Shown here in pieces: positions 45,535 through 55,477 of a stretch of 64,000 nt of DNA. Origin of the DNA: Paraburkholderia tuberum STM678 (lineage in GTDB: Bacteria; Pseudomonadota; Gammaproteobacteria; Burkholderiales; Burkholderiaceae); the NCBI RefSeq assembly GCF_902833905.1, contig NZ_CADFGP010000013.1, positions 62,001 through 126,000 of the forward strand, given 5' to 3'. The first letter of the stretch is position 1, and each line of letters begins with the position of its first letter. Below the pieces are notes generated by a model. It had not been told where the DNA came from. It did no database searches and worked only from the letters and a program-made list of their open reading frames with translations. A program made the position numbers and the translations under genes.

Positions 45535-46740
45535 GTGATCAGGTTTCTGCACACCGCGGACTGGCAGATCGGCACGCAATTCGGTCAGTTCGAACCGGAC
45601 GAGGCCGCGCATCTCGCCCAGGCGCGCTTCGACACGGTGCGCCGCATCGCCGAAGAAGCGGCCGCGCGCAACGTCGACGCGGTGCTCGTCGCGGGCGACG
45701 TGTTCGATCTGCAGACGGTGTCGGACACCGTGATCCGGCGTTTGTTCGCCGCGCTGCAAGCGTTTTCCGGAGCGTGGATCATGCTGCCGGGCAATCACGA
45801 CGCGGCGCTCGTCGAAAGCGTGTGGACTCGCGCGCAGCGGCTCGATTGCGTGCTGCCGAACGTGCGCCTCGTGCTCGAAGCCGGCGTCGTGCTGCTCGAC
45901 GCATGCCGTTGCGCGCTGCTGTGCGCGCCGCTTACGCAGCGCATCACCTACGACGACACCACCGCGTTCTTCGATTCCACCGCTACTCCGCCCGGCTATC
46001 ACCGCGTGGGGCTCGCGCATGGCAGCGTCGGCGGCATTCTGCAAGACGGCATCGATTCGTCGAATCCGATCGCGCCGACGCGCGCCGCCAGTGCGCGGCT
46101 CGACTATCTGGCGCTCGGCGACTGGCACGGCCATCTGCGCGTCGACGAACGCACGTGGTACGCGGGCACGCACGAGCAGGACCGTTTCCGCGCGAACGAG
46201 CCGGGCTTCGTGCTCGACGTTACCGTCAGCGATCCCGGCGCGGTGCCGCAGGTCGCCGCGGTGCGGGTCGGGCAATACCGGTGGCATCGCTGGGACGAGA
46301 CGATTTCGGTTCCGACCGATGTCGATGCATTGAAAACCCGCCTCGCCGAACTTGGCGCGAATGACGTGCTGCGCATCGAGGTCGGCGGCACCGCGGCGCT
46401 CGCCGATGCCGAGGCGCTGCATGTCGCGGTCGAACAGGCGCGCGCGCGCGTGCGCGCGTTGCGTGCCGATCTGGGCAGTCTGCACGTGCTGCCGACCGCC
46501 GACGATCTCGCCGAACTCGGCGCGCAAAGCGGCTATCTCGCGAAGGTGGTGGCGCGGCTGCGCGGTCTGCAGGAAGACGCGCAAGCCGATCCGCAAGAGG
46601 CGCGGCGCGCGGCCGAGGCGTTGCTGCTGCTGGCGCGTTTTCAGCGCGACCAGCGGCAACGCGATTCGCAGGCCGCACCACCCGCGCAGACGCGCGAGCG
46701 GCAGCAACCTGAAGCGCCGCGTGAAGGAGCCCCCGCATGA
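45535..46740 (+). CDS. Mre11/SbcD-like DNA repair nuclease (YhaO-like)
   Basis: 401 residues. The metallophosphoesterase motifs are all visible: LHTADWQIG, VAGDVFD, LPGNHDA, LAHGSVGG and LALGDWHGH. These coordinate two metal ions in nucleases that trim DNA ends. The C-terminal part is helical and Arg/Gln-rich, probably the ATPase-binding region. The GTG start at 45535 has GGAGG four bases before it. The stop overlaps the start of the ATPase gene by four bases, so the two act as one complex. Confidence 0.9.
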   Translation: MIRFLHTADWQIGTQFGQFEPDEAAHLAQARFDTVRRIAEEAAARNVDAVLVAGDVFDLQTVSDTVIRRLFAALQAFSGAWIMLPGNHDAALVESVWTRAQRLDCVLPNVRLVLEAGVVLLDACRCALLCAPLTQRITYDDTTAFFDSTATPPGYHRVGLAHGSVGGILQDGIDSSNPIAPTRAASARLDYLALGDWHGHLRVDERTWYAGTHEQDRFRANEPGFVLDVTVSDPGAVPQVAAVRVGQYRWHRWDETISVPTDVDALKTRLAELGANDVLRIEVGGTAALADAEALHVAVEQARARVRALRADLGSLHVLPTADDLAELGAQSGYLAKVVARLRGLQEDAQADPQEARRAAEALLLLARFQRDQRQRDSQAAPPAQTRERQQPEAPREGAPA

Positions 46741-49358
46741 AGCTGCAACGTATCGCGATTCAGGAATTCAGGCAGTTCGGCGGGCAGATCGTGATCGACG
46801 ATCTGCAGCCCGGTCTCAATCTGTTCATCGGCCCGAACGAGGCCGGCAAAAGCACGATTGCCGAGGCGGTGCGCACGGTGTTCCTCGAACGCTACAAGGC
46901 GTCGCATCTGAAAGACCTGTTGCCGTGGGGGCTCGCGAGCGGGCAGCCGTCGGTCGAGGTCAGCTTCGAGCTCGATGGTGTGGCGTGCCGTCTGTCGAAG
47001 CAGTTCGTGTCGCGTCAGCGTTGCGAGCTGAGGATCGGCCAGGCCGTGTATAGCGAGGACGAAGCCGAAGACAAGCTCGCCGCGCTGCTCGGCTTCTCGC
47101 GCGCGGCGCGCGGTCCGATGAAAGCCGAGAACGCCGGCGTGCCGGGTCTGTTGTGGGTGCAGCAAGGCGGCACGCAGGAGATGCGCGATTCGACCGGGCA
47201 CGCGGCGCAGTATCTGCGCGACGCGCTCACGCAACTGTCGGGCGGCCGCGAAGCGGGCGGCGAGGACGCGCTGATCGCGGCCGTGCAGCGCGAGCTGCGG
47301 CAACTGCTGACCGCGCGCACGCAGAAGTCGACCGGGCCGCTCGCCGAGGCGGAGCAGAAGCTCGCTTCGCTGATCGCGAGCCGCGACGAGCTGCAACAGC
47401 AGCGCCAGCAGTTCGACGACAACATCGCGCGCCTCGCCGCCCAACAGCAGGCATTCGACGACGCCGAGCGCAGGCGTCCGTGGGAGCTTCACGAGCAGAA
47501 GGCCGCGCTCGCGCAGCAACGTGCCGCGGCGGTCGAACAACTCGAACGCGGTCTCGAAGGGCTCGCGCAGTCGCTGAAGATCGGCGAGGCCGAACTCGCG
47601 TTGTCGGTGCAGCAGGAGCAGGGCGCGCTCGAACTGGAGGCGGCCATCGCGCGCGAACGCGAGCAGCTCGACGCGGCGCGCGTCGAGGTCGCGGCCGCGC
47701 AAACCGCGCATCTACAGGCGCAAAGCCGTGTGGCGCAATTCGAGCAGGCATCGGCCGAGGCGAACCGCGCGCTCGAACTCGCGAACGCGGCCGTGACCGC
47801 CGCCGATCTGCGCAGCCAGGTCGATTTCTATCGGGCGGAGGGCCAGCGGCTCGAAGCGTCGATCGGCGAGGCGGACAAGGCGAACGCGGCGGTGTTGCAG
47901 GCCGCGCGCGAGGCGGCGGCGCTCGAACTCGACGAAGCGCAGTTCAAGCGCCTCGTCGCGCTCGACGGCGAATTGACCGTGTTGCGCGCGCGGACCGAAG
48001 CGGCGATGACGCGCATCGAGTACAGCTTGAATGGCGAGTTGAGCGTCGGCGATCAGACGATCAGCGGCACGGGCGTGCTGCATGTCGACGACGAAAAGCG
48101 CATCGGTCTCGGGAAGCTCGGCGAATTGCGCGTGATTCCGGGCGTGTCCGATCTGTCCGCGCGGTTGTCTGAGCTGGCGTCGCTCGAGGCGAAGCACGCG
48201 CAGTTGCTGCGCTCGCTCGGCGTCGCGTCGGTGGGCGATGCGCAGGCGCGTCACGAGCAATGGAAAACGCTGGTCGCGCAACAGAAGAGCCAGGCGAGGA
48301 TACTCGAAGTCCATGCGCCGCAAGGCATCGATGCGTTGCGCGCGGCGCTGGCATCGACGGCGGCGCGCTTGCAGGCGTCGAGCGAGCGCCTTGCCAGTCT
48401 GCCCGACGTGTCCGCGGCGCCACCGCTCGACGACGCGCGCCGCAACGCCGACATCGCGCGCGACGCGTTGGAGACCGCGCGCAAGGTGCTCGAACAGGCG
48501 GCGGGCGCGCAATCCAGCGGCGTTGCGAAGGCCGATTCGCTCACGGCGCAGTTGCAGCGTAAAGAAGCGCAGCTGCACGACGAAGCGTTTCGGCGCAACC
48601 GCGCGCAATGGCAGGCGCATATCGTCGAGCAACGCGTCAAGGTCGATGCGCTGAAGAACCAGCGCGGCGAGCGCGAGCGCGAACTCGATGCGGCACGTCT
48701 GGACGACCCCGTGGCGGAGGCGAAGCGCTATCGCGCATCGGCGGAGCTCGCGCGCAACGAGCAGCACGAGCGTCAACTGCGGATCGCGGAGCTGCGCAGC
48801 CAGCTCGAAACGATGGGCGCATCGGGCCTCGGTGAACGGCATGCCGCGCTCGAAGCCCAGGTCGAGCAGGCCACGCGTCGCAAGGACGAACTGCGCCTGC
48901 GCGCGAGCGCGCTGAGTCTGCTCGACGAAGTGCTGGTCGACGAACGCGACGCCGCGCTCGCCCAACTGCGTGCGCCGTTGACCGAGCGGGTCGGTCACTA
49001 CCTGAAGCGGCTTTTTCCGCAGTCGAGCCTCGCGCTCGGCGACGATCTGATTCCGGCGATGCTCGATCGCGACGGCCGCGCGGAACTGCTCGATGCGCTC
49101 AGCTTCGGCACGCGCGAACAACTCGGCATCCTGACGCGGCTCGCGTATGCGGATCTCTTGCAGGCCTCAGGCCGGCCGACTCTGCTGATGCTCGACGATG
49201 CCGCGGTACACACCGATGCCGCGCGCCGCGACGCGCTCAAACGCGCGTTGATCGACGCGGCGACGCGGCATCAGATTCTGGTGTTCACGTGCCATCCGGA
49301 GTTGTGGGACGACCTGGGCGTCAGGCAGCGGGCGGTGCAGGATCTGAAGGTGGCGTGA
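46737..49358 (+). CDS. Rad50/SbcC-like AAA ATPase (YhaN-like), no zinc hook
   Basis: 873 residues. The N-terminus has the ABC-type P-loop FIGPNEAGKSTIAEAVRTVF. Long Ala/Glu/Gln coiled coils span about 170-430 and 480-730. The C-terminus has the signature-like LSFGTREQLGILTRLAYADLL, Walker B LLMLDDA and the late His of VFTCHPELWDD. The middle (about 430-460) has a short beta-like insert (NGELSVGDQTISGTGV) but no CxxC, so the zinc hook of SbcC/Rad50 is absent. YhaN/YhaO pairs are implicated in DNA-end processing. It is coupled to the nuclease gene by an ATGA overlap. Confidence 0.88.
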   Translation: MKLQRIAIQEFRQFGGQIVIDDLQPGLNLFIGPNEAGKSTIAEAVRTVFLERYKASHLKDLLPWGLASGQPSVEVSFELDGVACRLSKQFVSRQRCELRIGQAVYSEDEAEDKLAALLGFSRAARGPMKAENAGVPGLLWVQQGGTQEMRDSTGHAAQYLRDALTQLSGGREAGGEDALIAAVQRELRQLLTARTQKSTGPLAEAEQKLASLIASRDELQQQRQQFDDNIARLAAQQQAFDDAERRRPWELHEQKAALAQQRAAAVEQLERGLEGLAQSLKIGEAELALSVQQEQGALELEAAIAREREQLDAARVEVAAAQTAHLQAQSRVAQFEQASAEANRALELANAAVTAADLRSQVDFYRAEGQRLEASIGEADKANAAVLQAAREAAALELDEAQFKRLVALDGELTVLRARTEAAMTRIEYSLNGELSVGDQTISGTGVLHVDDEKRIGLGKLGELRVIPGVSDLSARLSELASLEAKHAQLLRSLGVASVGDAQARHEQWKTLVAQQKSQARILEVHAPQGIDALRAALASTAARLQASSERLASLPDVSAAPPLDDARRNADIARDALETARKVLEQAAGAQSSGVAKADSLTAQLQRKEAQLHDEAFRRNRAQWQAHIVEQRVKVDALKNQRGERERELDAARLDDPVAEAKRYRASAELARNEQHERQLRIAELRSQLETMGASGLGERHAALEAQVEQATRRKDELRLRASALSLLDEVLVDERDAALAQLRAPLTERVGHYLKRLFPQSSLALGDDLIPAMLDRDGRAELLDALSFGTREQLGILTRLAYADLLQASGRPTLLMLDDAAVHTDAARRDALKRALIDAATRHQILVFTCHPELWDDLGVRQRAVQDLKVA

Positions 49359-49392
49359 GCGGGGCGGGCCGGTACCACCCGGTACGGTCCGC

Positions 49393-51156
49393 TTACTCGT
49401 ACCACCGCGGCGTGTACACCCACTGCGCGCCGTGATGACCGCAAGCGAATCTTCTCGTCAGCGACGACCCGACGATCACCATCGTGCGCATATCCACATC
49501 GGCCGAGCGAAGCTCGCCGAGCGTCAGCGTGCGCAGCGTGCCGCCGGGCCGGCCGATATCGCGACCCAGCACCACCTGGGTCGATGGCACGCGATACTCC
49601 CGCACGATGTCGAGTGCCTTGTCGAGTTGCCACGGACGCGCGCGCGAAATCGGGTTGTAGAACGCCATCACGAGATCGGCTTGCGCCGCATGGCGCAGGC
49701 GGGTTTCGATGATCGTCCACGGCTTCAGGTTGTCCGACAGCGACAGCATGCAGAAGTCGTGGCCGAGCGGCGCGCCGGCCTGCGCGGCGGTCGCGAGCGC
49801 GGCCGACACGCCCGGCACGATCGATAGTTCGACGGCCGCCCATGCGTCGTTCCGGGAAGCTTCGAGCGCTTCGAGCACGGCGGCGGCCATCGCGAACACG
49901 CCGGGGTCGCCCGACGACACCATCACGACCGAGCGGCCTTCGCTCGCGAGCTCGAACGCGTGCCGCGCGCGCTGCATTTCCTCGCGATTGTCGGTGCCGT
50001 GCACGCGCTGACCGGCGCGCAGCGGGCCGGCCATTTTCACGTAGGTGTCGTAGCCAAGGATGTCGGTCGCTTCGTTCAACGCGGTGCGCGCGGCCGGAAC
50101 CATCAGCTCGGCCCGGCCGGGACCGAGGCCGATCACGGTCAGACGGCCGCGAGCACGGCCGAGCGTCGCGGGGTCGATGGCGAGCGGGGAGAGGGCGAGC
50201 GCGACGTTGGGGTGTGCGTCGTCGCGCAGCGTTTCGTGGGGGACGCGTAGCGCGGTATGCAGCAACCTTGCGGCACTCGATTCGCCCGGTTCGGCGCCGG
50301 CATCGGCGAAGCGCAGCGGCACCTCGAGAAGCCTTGCCGCTTGCGCGAGCGCCGGGTCGGCCATGCTCGTCGATGGCGCGAGCAAGGCCGCAAGCGAAAG
50401 CATCGCGAGACCCTGCGCGTTCAGTGCCGCGCGCACGCGCGCGACGATCGCGTCGGCGGCATCGGCATCGTCGCTGGCGACAGCCGCCACCACACTGCGC
50501 GGATGAATCACGAGCTCGTCTTCACGCCCATCCCACGCGCGCGGCGTCACGCGAATCGCGAGACGCGCCGACGCCGAGCGCGGCAGTTGCGCGTCCTCGA
50601 GCCACGGCGCGTCGCCTTCGATGCGCGTGCTTTCGCCCGCGAGCAGATCCGACACGAAGCGCTTGCCCTGACCCAGGTCGGCGAGCGCATAGCCATCGGG
50701 CGGATTGAGCACGCAGGTGCCGAAACGCAGCTCGCCGCTCGTCGTGATCGCGGGCTGTACGGCCAACGCCGCGGCGATGTCGCGCGCCATCACGTTGACG
50801 CCCGCGAGGCCGCCGAGCAGCGGCACGACCGCGCTGCCGTCCTCGGCGACCGCGAGGACCGGCGGCTCGGCGCCTTTGTTCGACAGCAGCGGCGCGAGGC
50901 AGCGAATCACGATGCCGGCCGCGCACAGCGCGACGATCGGCGTGCCGCGCGCATACAGCTCGCGCAGATGCGCGCCGAGTTCGCCGTACGAGACGTCGGC
51001 GTCGACGCGCCCTTGCAGCGCATGGACCTGGCAGTCCGTGGCAACGCCGGCCGCGGCATGCGCGCCACGCTCGACATACGACGCCTGAATCCGCCGCGCG
51101 GTCGCAAGCGCGCCCGTACCGAGAATCACGATGGCGGGCGCGTTCATCCTTGCCAT
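49393..51156 (-). CDS. cobJ: CbiG-CobJ fusion: cobalt-precorrin hydrolase / precorrin-3B C17-methyltransferase
   Basis: 587 residues. The first 340 resemble CbiG ([36 protein letters not shown]), which opens the lactone ring in the oxygen-independent pathway. From about 345 the CobJ methyltransferase begins: [29 protein letters not shown] and [13 protein letters not shown]. CobJ contracts the ring using SAM. The ATG at 51156 has GGGG five bases upstream and lies inside the end of cobI; a second ATG at 51147 forms an ATGA overlap. Last gene of the cobG-H-I-J operon. Confidence 0.93.
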   Translation of the reverse strand: MARMNAPAIVILGTGALATARRIQASYVERGAHAAAGVATDCQVHALQGRVDADVSYGELGAHLRELYARGTPIVALCAAGIVIRCLAPLLSNKGAEPPVLAVAEDGSAVVPLLGGLAGVNVMARDIAAALAVQPAITTSGELRFGTCVLNPPDGYALADLGQGKRFVSDLLAGESTRIEGDAPWLEDAQLPRSASARLAIRVTPRAWDGREDELVIHPRSVVAAVASDDADAADAIVARVRAALNAQGLAMLSLAALLAPSTSMADPALAQAARLLEVPLRFADAGAEPGESSAARLLHTALRVPHETLRDDAHPNVALALSPLAIDPATLGRARGRLTVIGLGPGRAELMVPAARTALNEATDILGYDTYVKMAGPLRAGQRVHGTDNREEMQRARHAFELASEGRSVVMVSSGDPGVFAMAAAVLEALEASRNDAWAAVELSIVPGVSAALATAAQAGAPLGHDFCMLSLSDNLKPWTIIETRLRHAAQADLVMAFYNPISRARPWQLDKALDIVREYRVPSTQVVLGRDIGRPGGTLRTLTLGELRSADVDMRTMVIVGSSLTRRFACGHHGAQWVYTPRWYE

Positions 51157-51887
51157 TTTTGCCCCGGCACGACCAGCAGTGAGAAATACGGCGACGCCAT
51201 CGGATCGACTTCCGCGAGCGGCACGATGCGCTGATTTCGCATCGTCGCGCGTTCGACGTACAGCGCGCGCTGCGCGAGTCCGAGTTCGTCGAGCACGCGC
51301 CGTACCTTGTCGAAATTGCGGCCGAGTTTCATGATGACCGCCGCGTCGGCGTCGGCCAGACGGCGGCGCAATTCATCTTCGGGCAGCACGCCCGACAGCA
51401 CCGACAAGCTCTGGTTGCGATAGACGAGCGGCGCGCCGAGCACCGCCGCGCCGCCGAGCATCGAGCACACGCCGGGCACTACCTCACTGTCGTAGCGCGC
51501 CGCGAGCCGGTCGTGCAGATACATGTACGAGCCATAGAAGAACGGATCGCCTTCGCAGATCACCGCGACGTCGCGGCCCGCGTCGAGATGGCCCGCGACG
51601 ATTTCGGCGGCGGTGTCATAGAAGTCCGCGATGATCGCTTCGTACGACAGCGGCGGTTCGAGTGCTTCGGTGGTGACCGGATAGACGAGCGGCAGATGCT
51701 GCTGCGCGTCGTGCAGATGCGCCTCGATGATGCCGAACGCGTTGCCCTTCTTGCCCTTCGCGACGAAATACGCGACCACCGGCGCCGCTTTGAGCAGCCG
51801 CAGTGCCTTCAACGTCAGCAATTCCGGGTCACCGGGACCGACGCCGATGCCGTACAGCCGTCCGCGACTCGTTAGCTGGCTCGCCAT
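51144..51887 (-). CDS. cobI: Precorrin-2 C20-methyltransferase
   Basis: 247 residues. SAM-binding segments are [35 protein letters not shown] and [13 protein letters not shown], all typical of CobI/CbiL. It adds the C20 methyl group to precorrin-2. The ATG follows the cobH stop directly, with GGAGG within cobH, and its end overlaps the cobJ start, so translation is coupled throughout. Confidence 0.95.
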   Translation of the reverse strand: MASQLTSRGRLYGIGVGPGDPELLTLKALRLLKAAPVVAYFVAKGKKGNAFGIIEAHLHDAQQHLPLVYPVTTEALEPPLSYEAIIADFYDTAAEIVAGHLDAGRDVAVICEGDPFFYGSYMYLHDRLAARYDSEVVPGVCSMLGGAAVLGAPLVYRNQSLSVLSGVLPEDELRRRLADADAAVIMKLGRNFDKVRRVLDELGLAQRALYVERATMRNQRIVPLAEVDPMASPYFSLLVVPGQKWQG

Positions 51888-52514
51888 TTATTCGACCTCC
51901 GTCGCAAGCGCGTTGACCGCGGCAGCGGCCATCGCGCTGCCGCCGCGCCGTCCGTGCACGACCACATAGGGGACGCCGCGGCTGTTTTGCGCGAGTGCCG
52001 CTTTCGATTCCGCCGCGCCGACGAAGCCGACCGGAAAGCCGAGAATCAGCGCCGGCTTCTGCGCGCCGGCATCGAGCATGTCGAGCAGATGAAACAGCGC
52101 GGTCGGCGCATTGCCGATCACGACGACACTGCCCGCCAGATGCGGGCGCCACAATTCGAGCGCGGCGGCGGAGCGCGTGTTGCCGATTTCGCGCGCGAGC
52201 GCGGGCACGTCCGGGTGCGTGAGCGTGCAGATCACTTCGTTGTTCGCGGCCAGCCGCGCGCGCGTGATGCCTTGCGCGACCATGCCCGCATCGCACAGGA
52301 TCGGCGCGCCTTGCGCGAGCGCGCGGCGGCCCGCGCTGCCGGCGCCGTCGGAGAACGCGAGGTCGTCGATCACGTCGACCATGCCGCACGCGTGGATCAC
52401 GCGCACCGCGAGCTTTTCGAGGTCGGCGGGGATCCGCGCGAGGTCGGCCTCCGCGCGGATCGTCGCGAACGATTGGCGATAGATCTCCTGACCGTCGCGA
52501 ATGTAATCAAGCAT
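51888..52514 (-). CDS. cobH: Precorrin-8X methylmutase
   Basis: 208 residues. Conserved blocks are RVIHACGMVDVIDDLAFSDG with the catalytic His, GAPILCDAGMVAQGI, VVIGNAPTALFHLLDML and LGFPVGFVGAAESK. It moves the C11 methyl to C12 to give hydrogenobyrinic or cobyrinic acid. The ATG overlaps the end of cobG by eight bases and uses GGAG in the cobG tail. Confidence 0.95.
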   Translation of the reverse strand: MLDYIRDGQEIYRQSFATIRAEADLARIPADLEKLAVRVIHACGMVDVIDDLAFSDGAGSAGRRALAQGAPILCDAGMVAQGITRARLAANNEVICTLTHPDVPALAREIGNTRSAAALELWRPHLAGSVVVIGNAPTALFHLLDMLDAGAQKPALILGFPVGFVGAAESKAALAQNSRGVPYVVVHGRRGGSAMAAAAVNALATEVE

Positions 52515-53946
52515 GTGGAGTACTCCGGGCGAGGCGCGCGAGCAGCGCGGCGGCCTCGTCGATCGTCAGTTGGGGCGCGACGCATTGGCCGAAGCCGGGG
52601 CGGCCGTCGCGTCGATAAAGGTCGTAGAGGCCGGGCGCGGCGGCGAGCAGCGTGTAGGGCGCGCGATGGGCGGCCGCGCAGGAGCGCGGACAGCCCGTCA
52701 GATGCACGTCGACGCCGGCGGGTAAGCGCTCGGCGAGTTGCAGCGCGTCGGTCTTGGTGTCGGCGAGGCCCTTCGCGCAGCCGGCCGAACCGGCGCAGGC
52801 GATCACGTGCGTGATGGCCTGCGCGGGATCGCACGCGAGACCGAGTGCGATCAGCTTCGCGAGCACGGCGGGCACCGCCGTCGTCGCGATGTCGGGCAGC
52901 AGCACGCTTTGCCATGGCGTCGCGTGCAACCTGCCGTTGCCGTGTTTTTGCGCGAGCGCAGCCAAGGCGCGCAGCGTGGCCGCATCGATTCGGCCGAGCG
53001 GTGGTTGGCCGCCGACATGCGAGCTGCCGTCGCCGCGCTGCGCGTGCGCGCCGAGCCGCAGCGATGGGTCGGCGGCGATGTGTCGTTGCCAGTGGCTCAG
53101 CGATGCGTCGCGCGCGAGCGGGAAATCGACGTAGCGCTGCGCGTGCCGCAGCAGCGCGTCGGCGCACTGCGTGGCGAGCAGGTCGCGCATGCGGGTCGCG
53201 TCGGCTGGGGCGAGGTCGAGGAACGTGTGCAGCAACGCGCGCAGGAGCGCGGGCACGCGCGATGCCGGCACCGCCGCGAGCGCGCCCGTGCCGTTGGAAT
53301 CGCGATGGTCGCGCGGGTTCGAGTTCTCGCCTGCCGGAGCCGGGCACCCCGCGAGGCCGAACACGAAGCGCACGCCTTCTTCGTCAGCCGACGCCGCGAG
53401 CCACACGTCATGCGGATGATCGACCCGCGCAAGCTGTTCGCCGCCGTCGAGCAGCAGCGCGAATTTCGGCGACAACGCTACCAAGCGCGCATCGCCTTGC
53501 AGCAGCGTCAGCAGTTCTCCGCACAGCGGCGTCGTGTCGATCAGCGCGTGCGGATCGCGTCCGGCGGCGGGGCTGATCATCACGTTGCGGACGTCGTCGG
53601 CGCAACTGAGCGCGCCGGCCGGTCCAAGCCCGGCGCCGATCAGCGCCGCGCTCAACGCCGCTTCGTGTCCGTTACGCACGCCGCGCAGTTGCAGATTCGC
53701 GCGATTGGTCAGCTCGGCGGCGCCGTTCGCGTGCCGCGTGCTGGCATCGGCGATCGCGCGTGCCTGCGCCGCGCTCAGCACGCCGCCGGGCAGTTTGATG
53801 CGGCAGATGCCGCCGTCGCGCGCGGGGACGATGCGCAGCAACCCCGGACATGCCGAGGACCGCGGTGTCGTGACCGCGTGGGACGAAACGGTGGGAGGCG
53901 AAGCTCGATTCAAAGGGGCACCGGGTTTAGCGTCGCGCGACGGCAT
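52507..53946 (-). CDS. cobG: Precorrin-3B synthase CobG
   Basis: About 479 residues from the ATG at 53946. The protein resembles nitrite/sulfite reductases: GLLRIVPARDGGICRIKLPG at the N-terminal side, LTNRANLQLRG, and the sirohaem/4Fe-4S cysteines in CAGSAGCAKGLADT and HLTGCPRSCA. CobG hydroxylates precorrin-3A with molecular oxygen and defines the aerobic route. The frame stays open to 54192; an ATG at 54042 is possible, but a TATAAT lies at that point on the minus strand and GAGG precedes 53946. First gene of the minus-strand cob operon. Confidence 0.88.
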   Translation of the reverse strand: MPSRDAKPGAPLNRASPPTVSSHAVTTPRSSACPGLLRIVPARDGGICRIKLPGGVLSAAQARAIADASTRHANGAAELTNRANLQLRGVRNGHEAALSAALIGAGLGPAGALSCADDVRNVMISPAAGRDPHALIDTTPLCGELLTLLQGDARLVALSPKFALLLDGGEQLARVDHPHDVWLAASADEEGVRFVFGLAGCPAPAGENSNPRDHRDSNGTGALAAVPASRVPALLRALLHTFLDLAPADATRMRDLLATQCADALLRHAQRYVDFPLARDASLSHWQRHIAADPSLRLGAHAQRGDGSSHVGGQPPLGRIDAATLRALAALAQKHGNGRLHATPWQSVLLPDIATTAVPAVLAKLIALGLACDPAQAITHVIACAGSAGCAKGLADTKTDALQLAERLPAGVDVHLTGCPRSCAAAHRAPYTLLAAAPGLYDLYRRDGRPGFGQCVAPQLTIDEAAALLARLARSTPHA

Positions 53947-54040
53947 GGCTGCGGCCTCGCTGCATGCTGCCCGACGAGGGCCGGCGTGAACGGTGCGGCC
54001 GAAAGGCGCTTCGGGCCGACCATGGGCAATGAAAGCAGCC

Positions 54041-54046
54041 ATTATA
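54041..54046 (-). promoter_or_regulatory. Possible -10 box for the cobGHIJ operon
   Basis: The minus strand reads TATAAT here, 95 bases upstream of the chosen cobG start. No good -35 hexamer is seen at 16-18 bases, so the assignment is weak. No cobalamin riboswitch motif was found between the two cob operons. Confidence 0.3.
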
Positions 54047-54253
54047 TCTTTACGCTGTGGCCGCAGCGCCTGTTTGCCGGCCATCGCGCGATGCCGGTGA
54101 TCCCGGCGGCATGGCGCTCCGCCGCGAACCCGCGGGCCGCATGGCGGCGGTATCATGCCGACTTTCGCAACCCGCGCTCCGAGCCTGCGCAAAGCCGCAT
54201 GCGTGAGCCGGTGTAATCGCTAAAGAATCGACGCAACCGATGAGGATGGATGC

Positions 54254-55477
54254 ATGCCGGCATGGCTGACCGTAGTGGGCATTGGCGACGACGGCTTCGC
54301 CGGTTTGGGGCGGCCCGCGCGGCGTGCGTTGCTGGGCGCGTCGGTCGTGTACGGTGGCGAGCGCCATCTGGCGATGCTGCCCGCGCGGCTCGCCGCGCGC
54401 CGTGCCGCGTGGCCGCGTCCGTTCGATCTCGCGCCGTTGCTCGCCGAGCGTCCGCACGCGGTGTGCGTGCTCGCGAGCGGCGACCCGATGCTGTTCGGCG
54501 TCGGCGCGACGCTCGCGCGGCAGTTGCCGGCCGGCGAGCTGCGCGTGCTGCCGGCGCCGTCGTCGTTGTCGCTCGCGGCCGCACGGCTCGGCTGGCCGTT
54601 GCAGGATGTCGCGACCGTCTCGCTGGTCGGCCGACCGCTTGCCGCGCTGATTGCGCATCTGCGTGACGGCGCGCGCCTGTTCGTGCTGAGCGCGGACGGG
54701 CGCACGCCCGCGGCACTGGCGGCCTCGCTCGATGCGCGCGGTTTCGGCGCGACTGCCATGACCGTGCTCGAACATCTGGGCGGTGCACGCGAACGGCGGG
54801 TCGATGGCCGCGCGGATCAATGGCCGGCCGGCGAGATGGCCGCGCTCAATCTGATCGCGCTCGAGTGCCGCGCGTCGGCGCATGCGCCGCGTCTGCCGCT
54901 GACCTGCGGTTTGCCCGACGACGCCTTTATCCACGACGGCCAGTTGACCAAGCGCGACGTGCGCGTCATCACGCTCGCGCGCCTCGCGCCCGCGCCCGGC
55001 GAGTTGCTGTGGGACGTCGGCGCGGGCAGCGGTTCGATCGGAATCGAATGGATGCGCGCGCATCCCACGTGTCGCGCGATCGCGATCGAAGCGAACGAAG
55101 CGCGGCAGCGCTTCATCGAACAGAATCGCGATGCTTTGGGCGTGCCCGGGCTGCAACTCGTGGCCGGCCGCGCGCCTGACGCGTTGCGGGGACTGCCGGC
55201 GCCGCACGCGGTGTTTATTGGCGGTGGGGTGACGGAGCCTGACGTGCTCGACACCTGTTGGACACAACTGCGCGACGGCGGCCGGCTCGTCGCGAACGCG
55301 GTGACGCTGCAAGGCGAGGCGGTGCTCGCCGCATGGCGCGAGCGGCATGGCGGTACGCTGACGCGCATCGGACTCGCTCACGCGCAACCGCTCGGCGGCT
55401 TCGATACGTGGCGCCAGGCGTTGCCGATCACCCTGCTCGACGTGACCAAACCCGCCAAACCATCGGCCGATTCGTGA
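54254..55477 (+). CDS. cobL: Bifunctional precorrin-6Y methyltransferase/decarboxylase (CbiE-CbiT)
   Basis: 407 residues. The N-terminal CbiE part has [20 protein letters not shown] and [18 protein letters not shown]. The C-terminal CbiT part has [20 protein letters not shown], the SAM motif [18 protein letters not shown] and FIGGGV. It methylates C5 and C15 and decarboxylates the C12 acetate. GAGG precedes the ATG. It opens the plus-strand cob operon; its stop overlaps the cbiD start (TGATG). Confidence 0.95.
   Translation: MPAWLTVVGIGDDGFAGLGRPARRALLGASVVYGGERHLAMLPARLAARRAAWPRPFDLAPLLAERPHAVCVLASGDPMLFGVGATLARQLPAGELRVLPAPSSLSLAAARLGWPLQDVATVSLVGRPLAALIAHLRDGARLFVLSADGRTPAALAASLDARGFGATAMTVLEHLGGARERRVDGRADQWPAGEMAALNLIALECRASAHAPRLPLTCGLPDDAFIHDGQLTKRDVRVITLARLAPAPGELLWDVGAGSGSIGIEWMRAHPTCRAIAIEANEARQRFIEQNRDALGVPGLQLVAGRAPDALRGLPAPHAVFIGGGVTEPDVLDTCWTQLRDGGRLVANAVTLQGEAVLAAWRERHGGTLTRIGLAHAQPLGGFDTWRQALPITLLDVTKPAKPSADS

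Noticed and set aside
53947..54253. Cobalamin riboswitch between the cob operons
   Set aside because: No conserved B12-box segment was found on either strand by eye.
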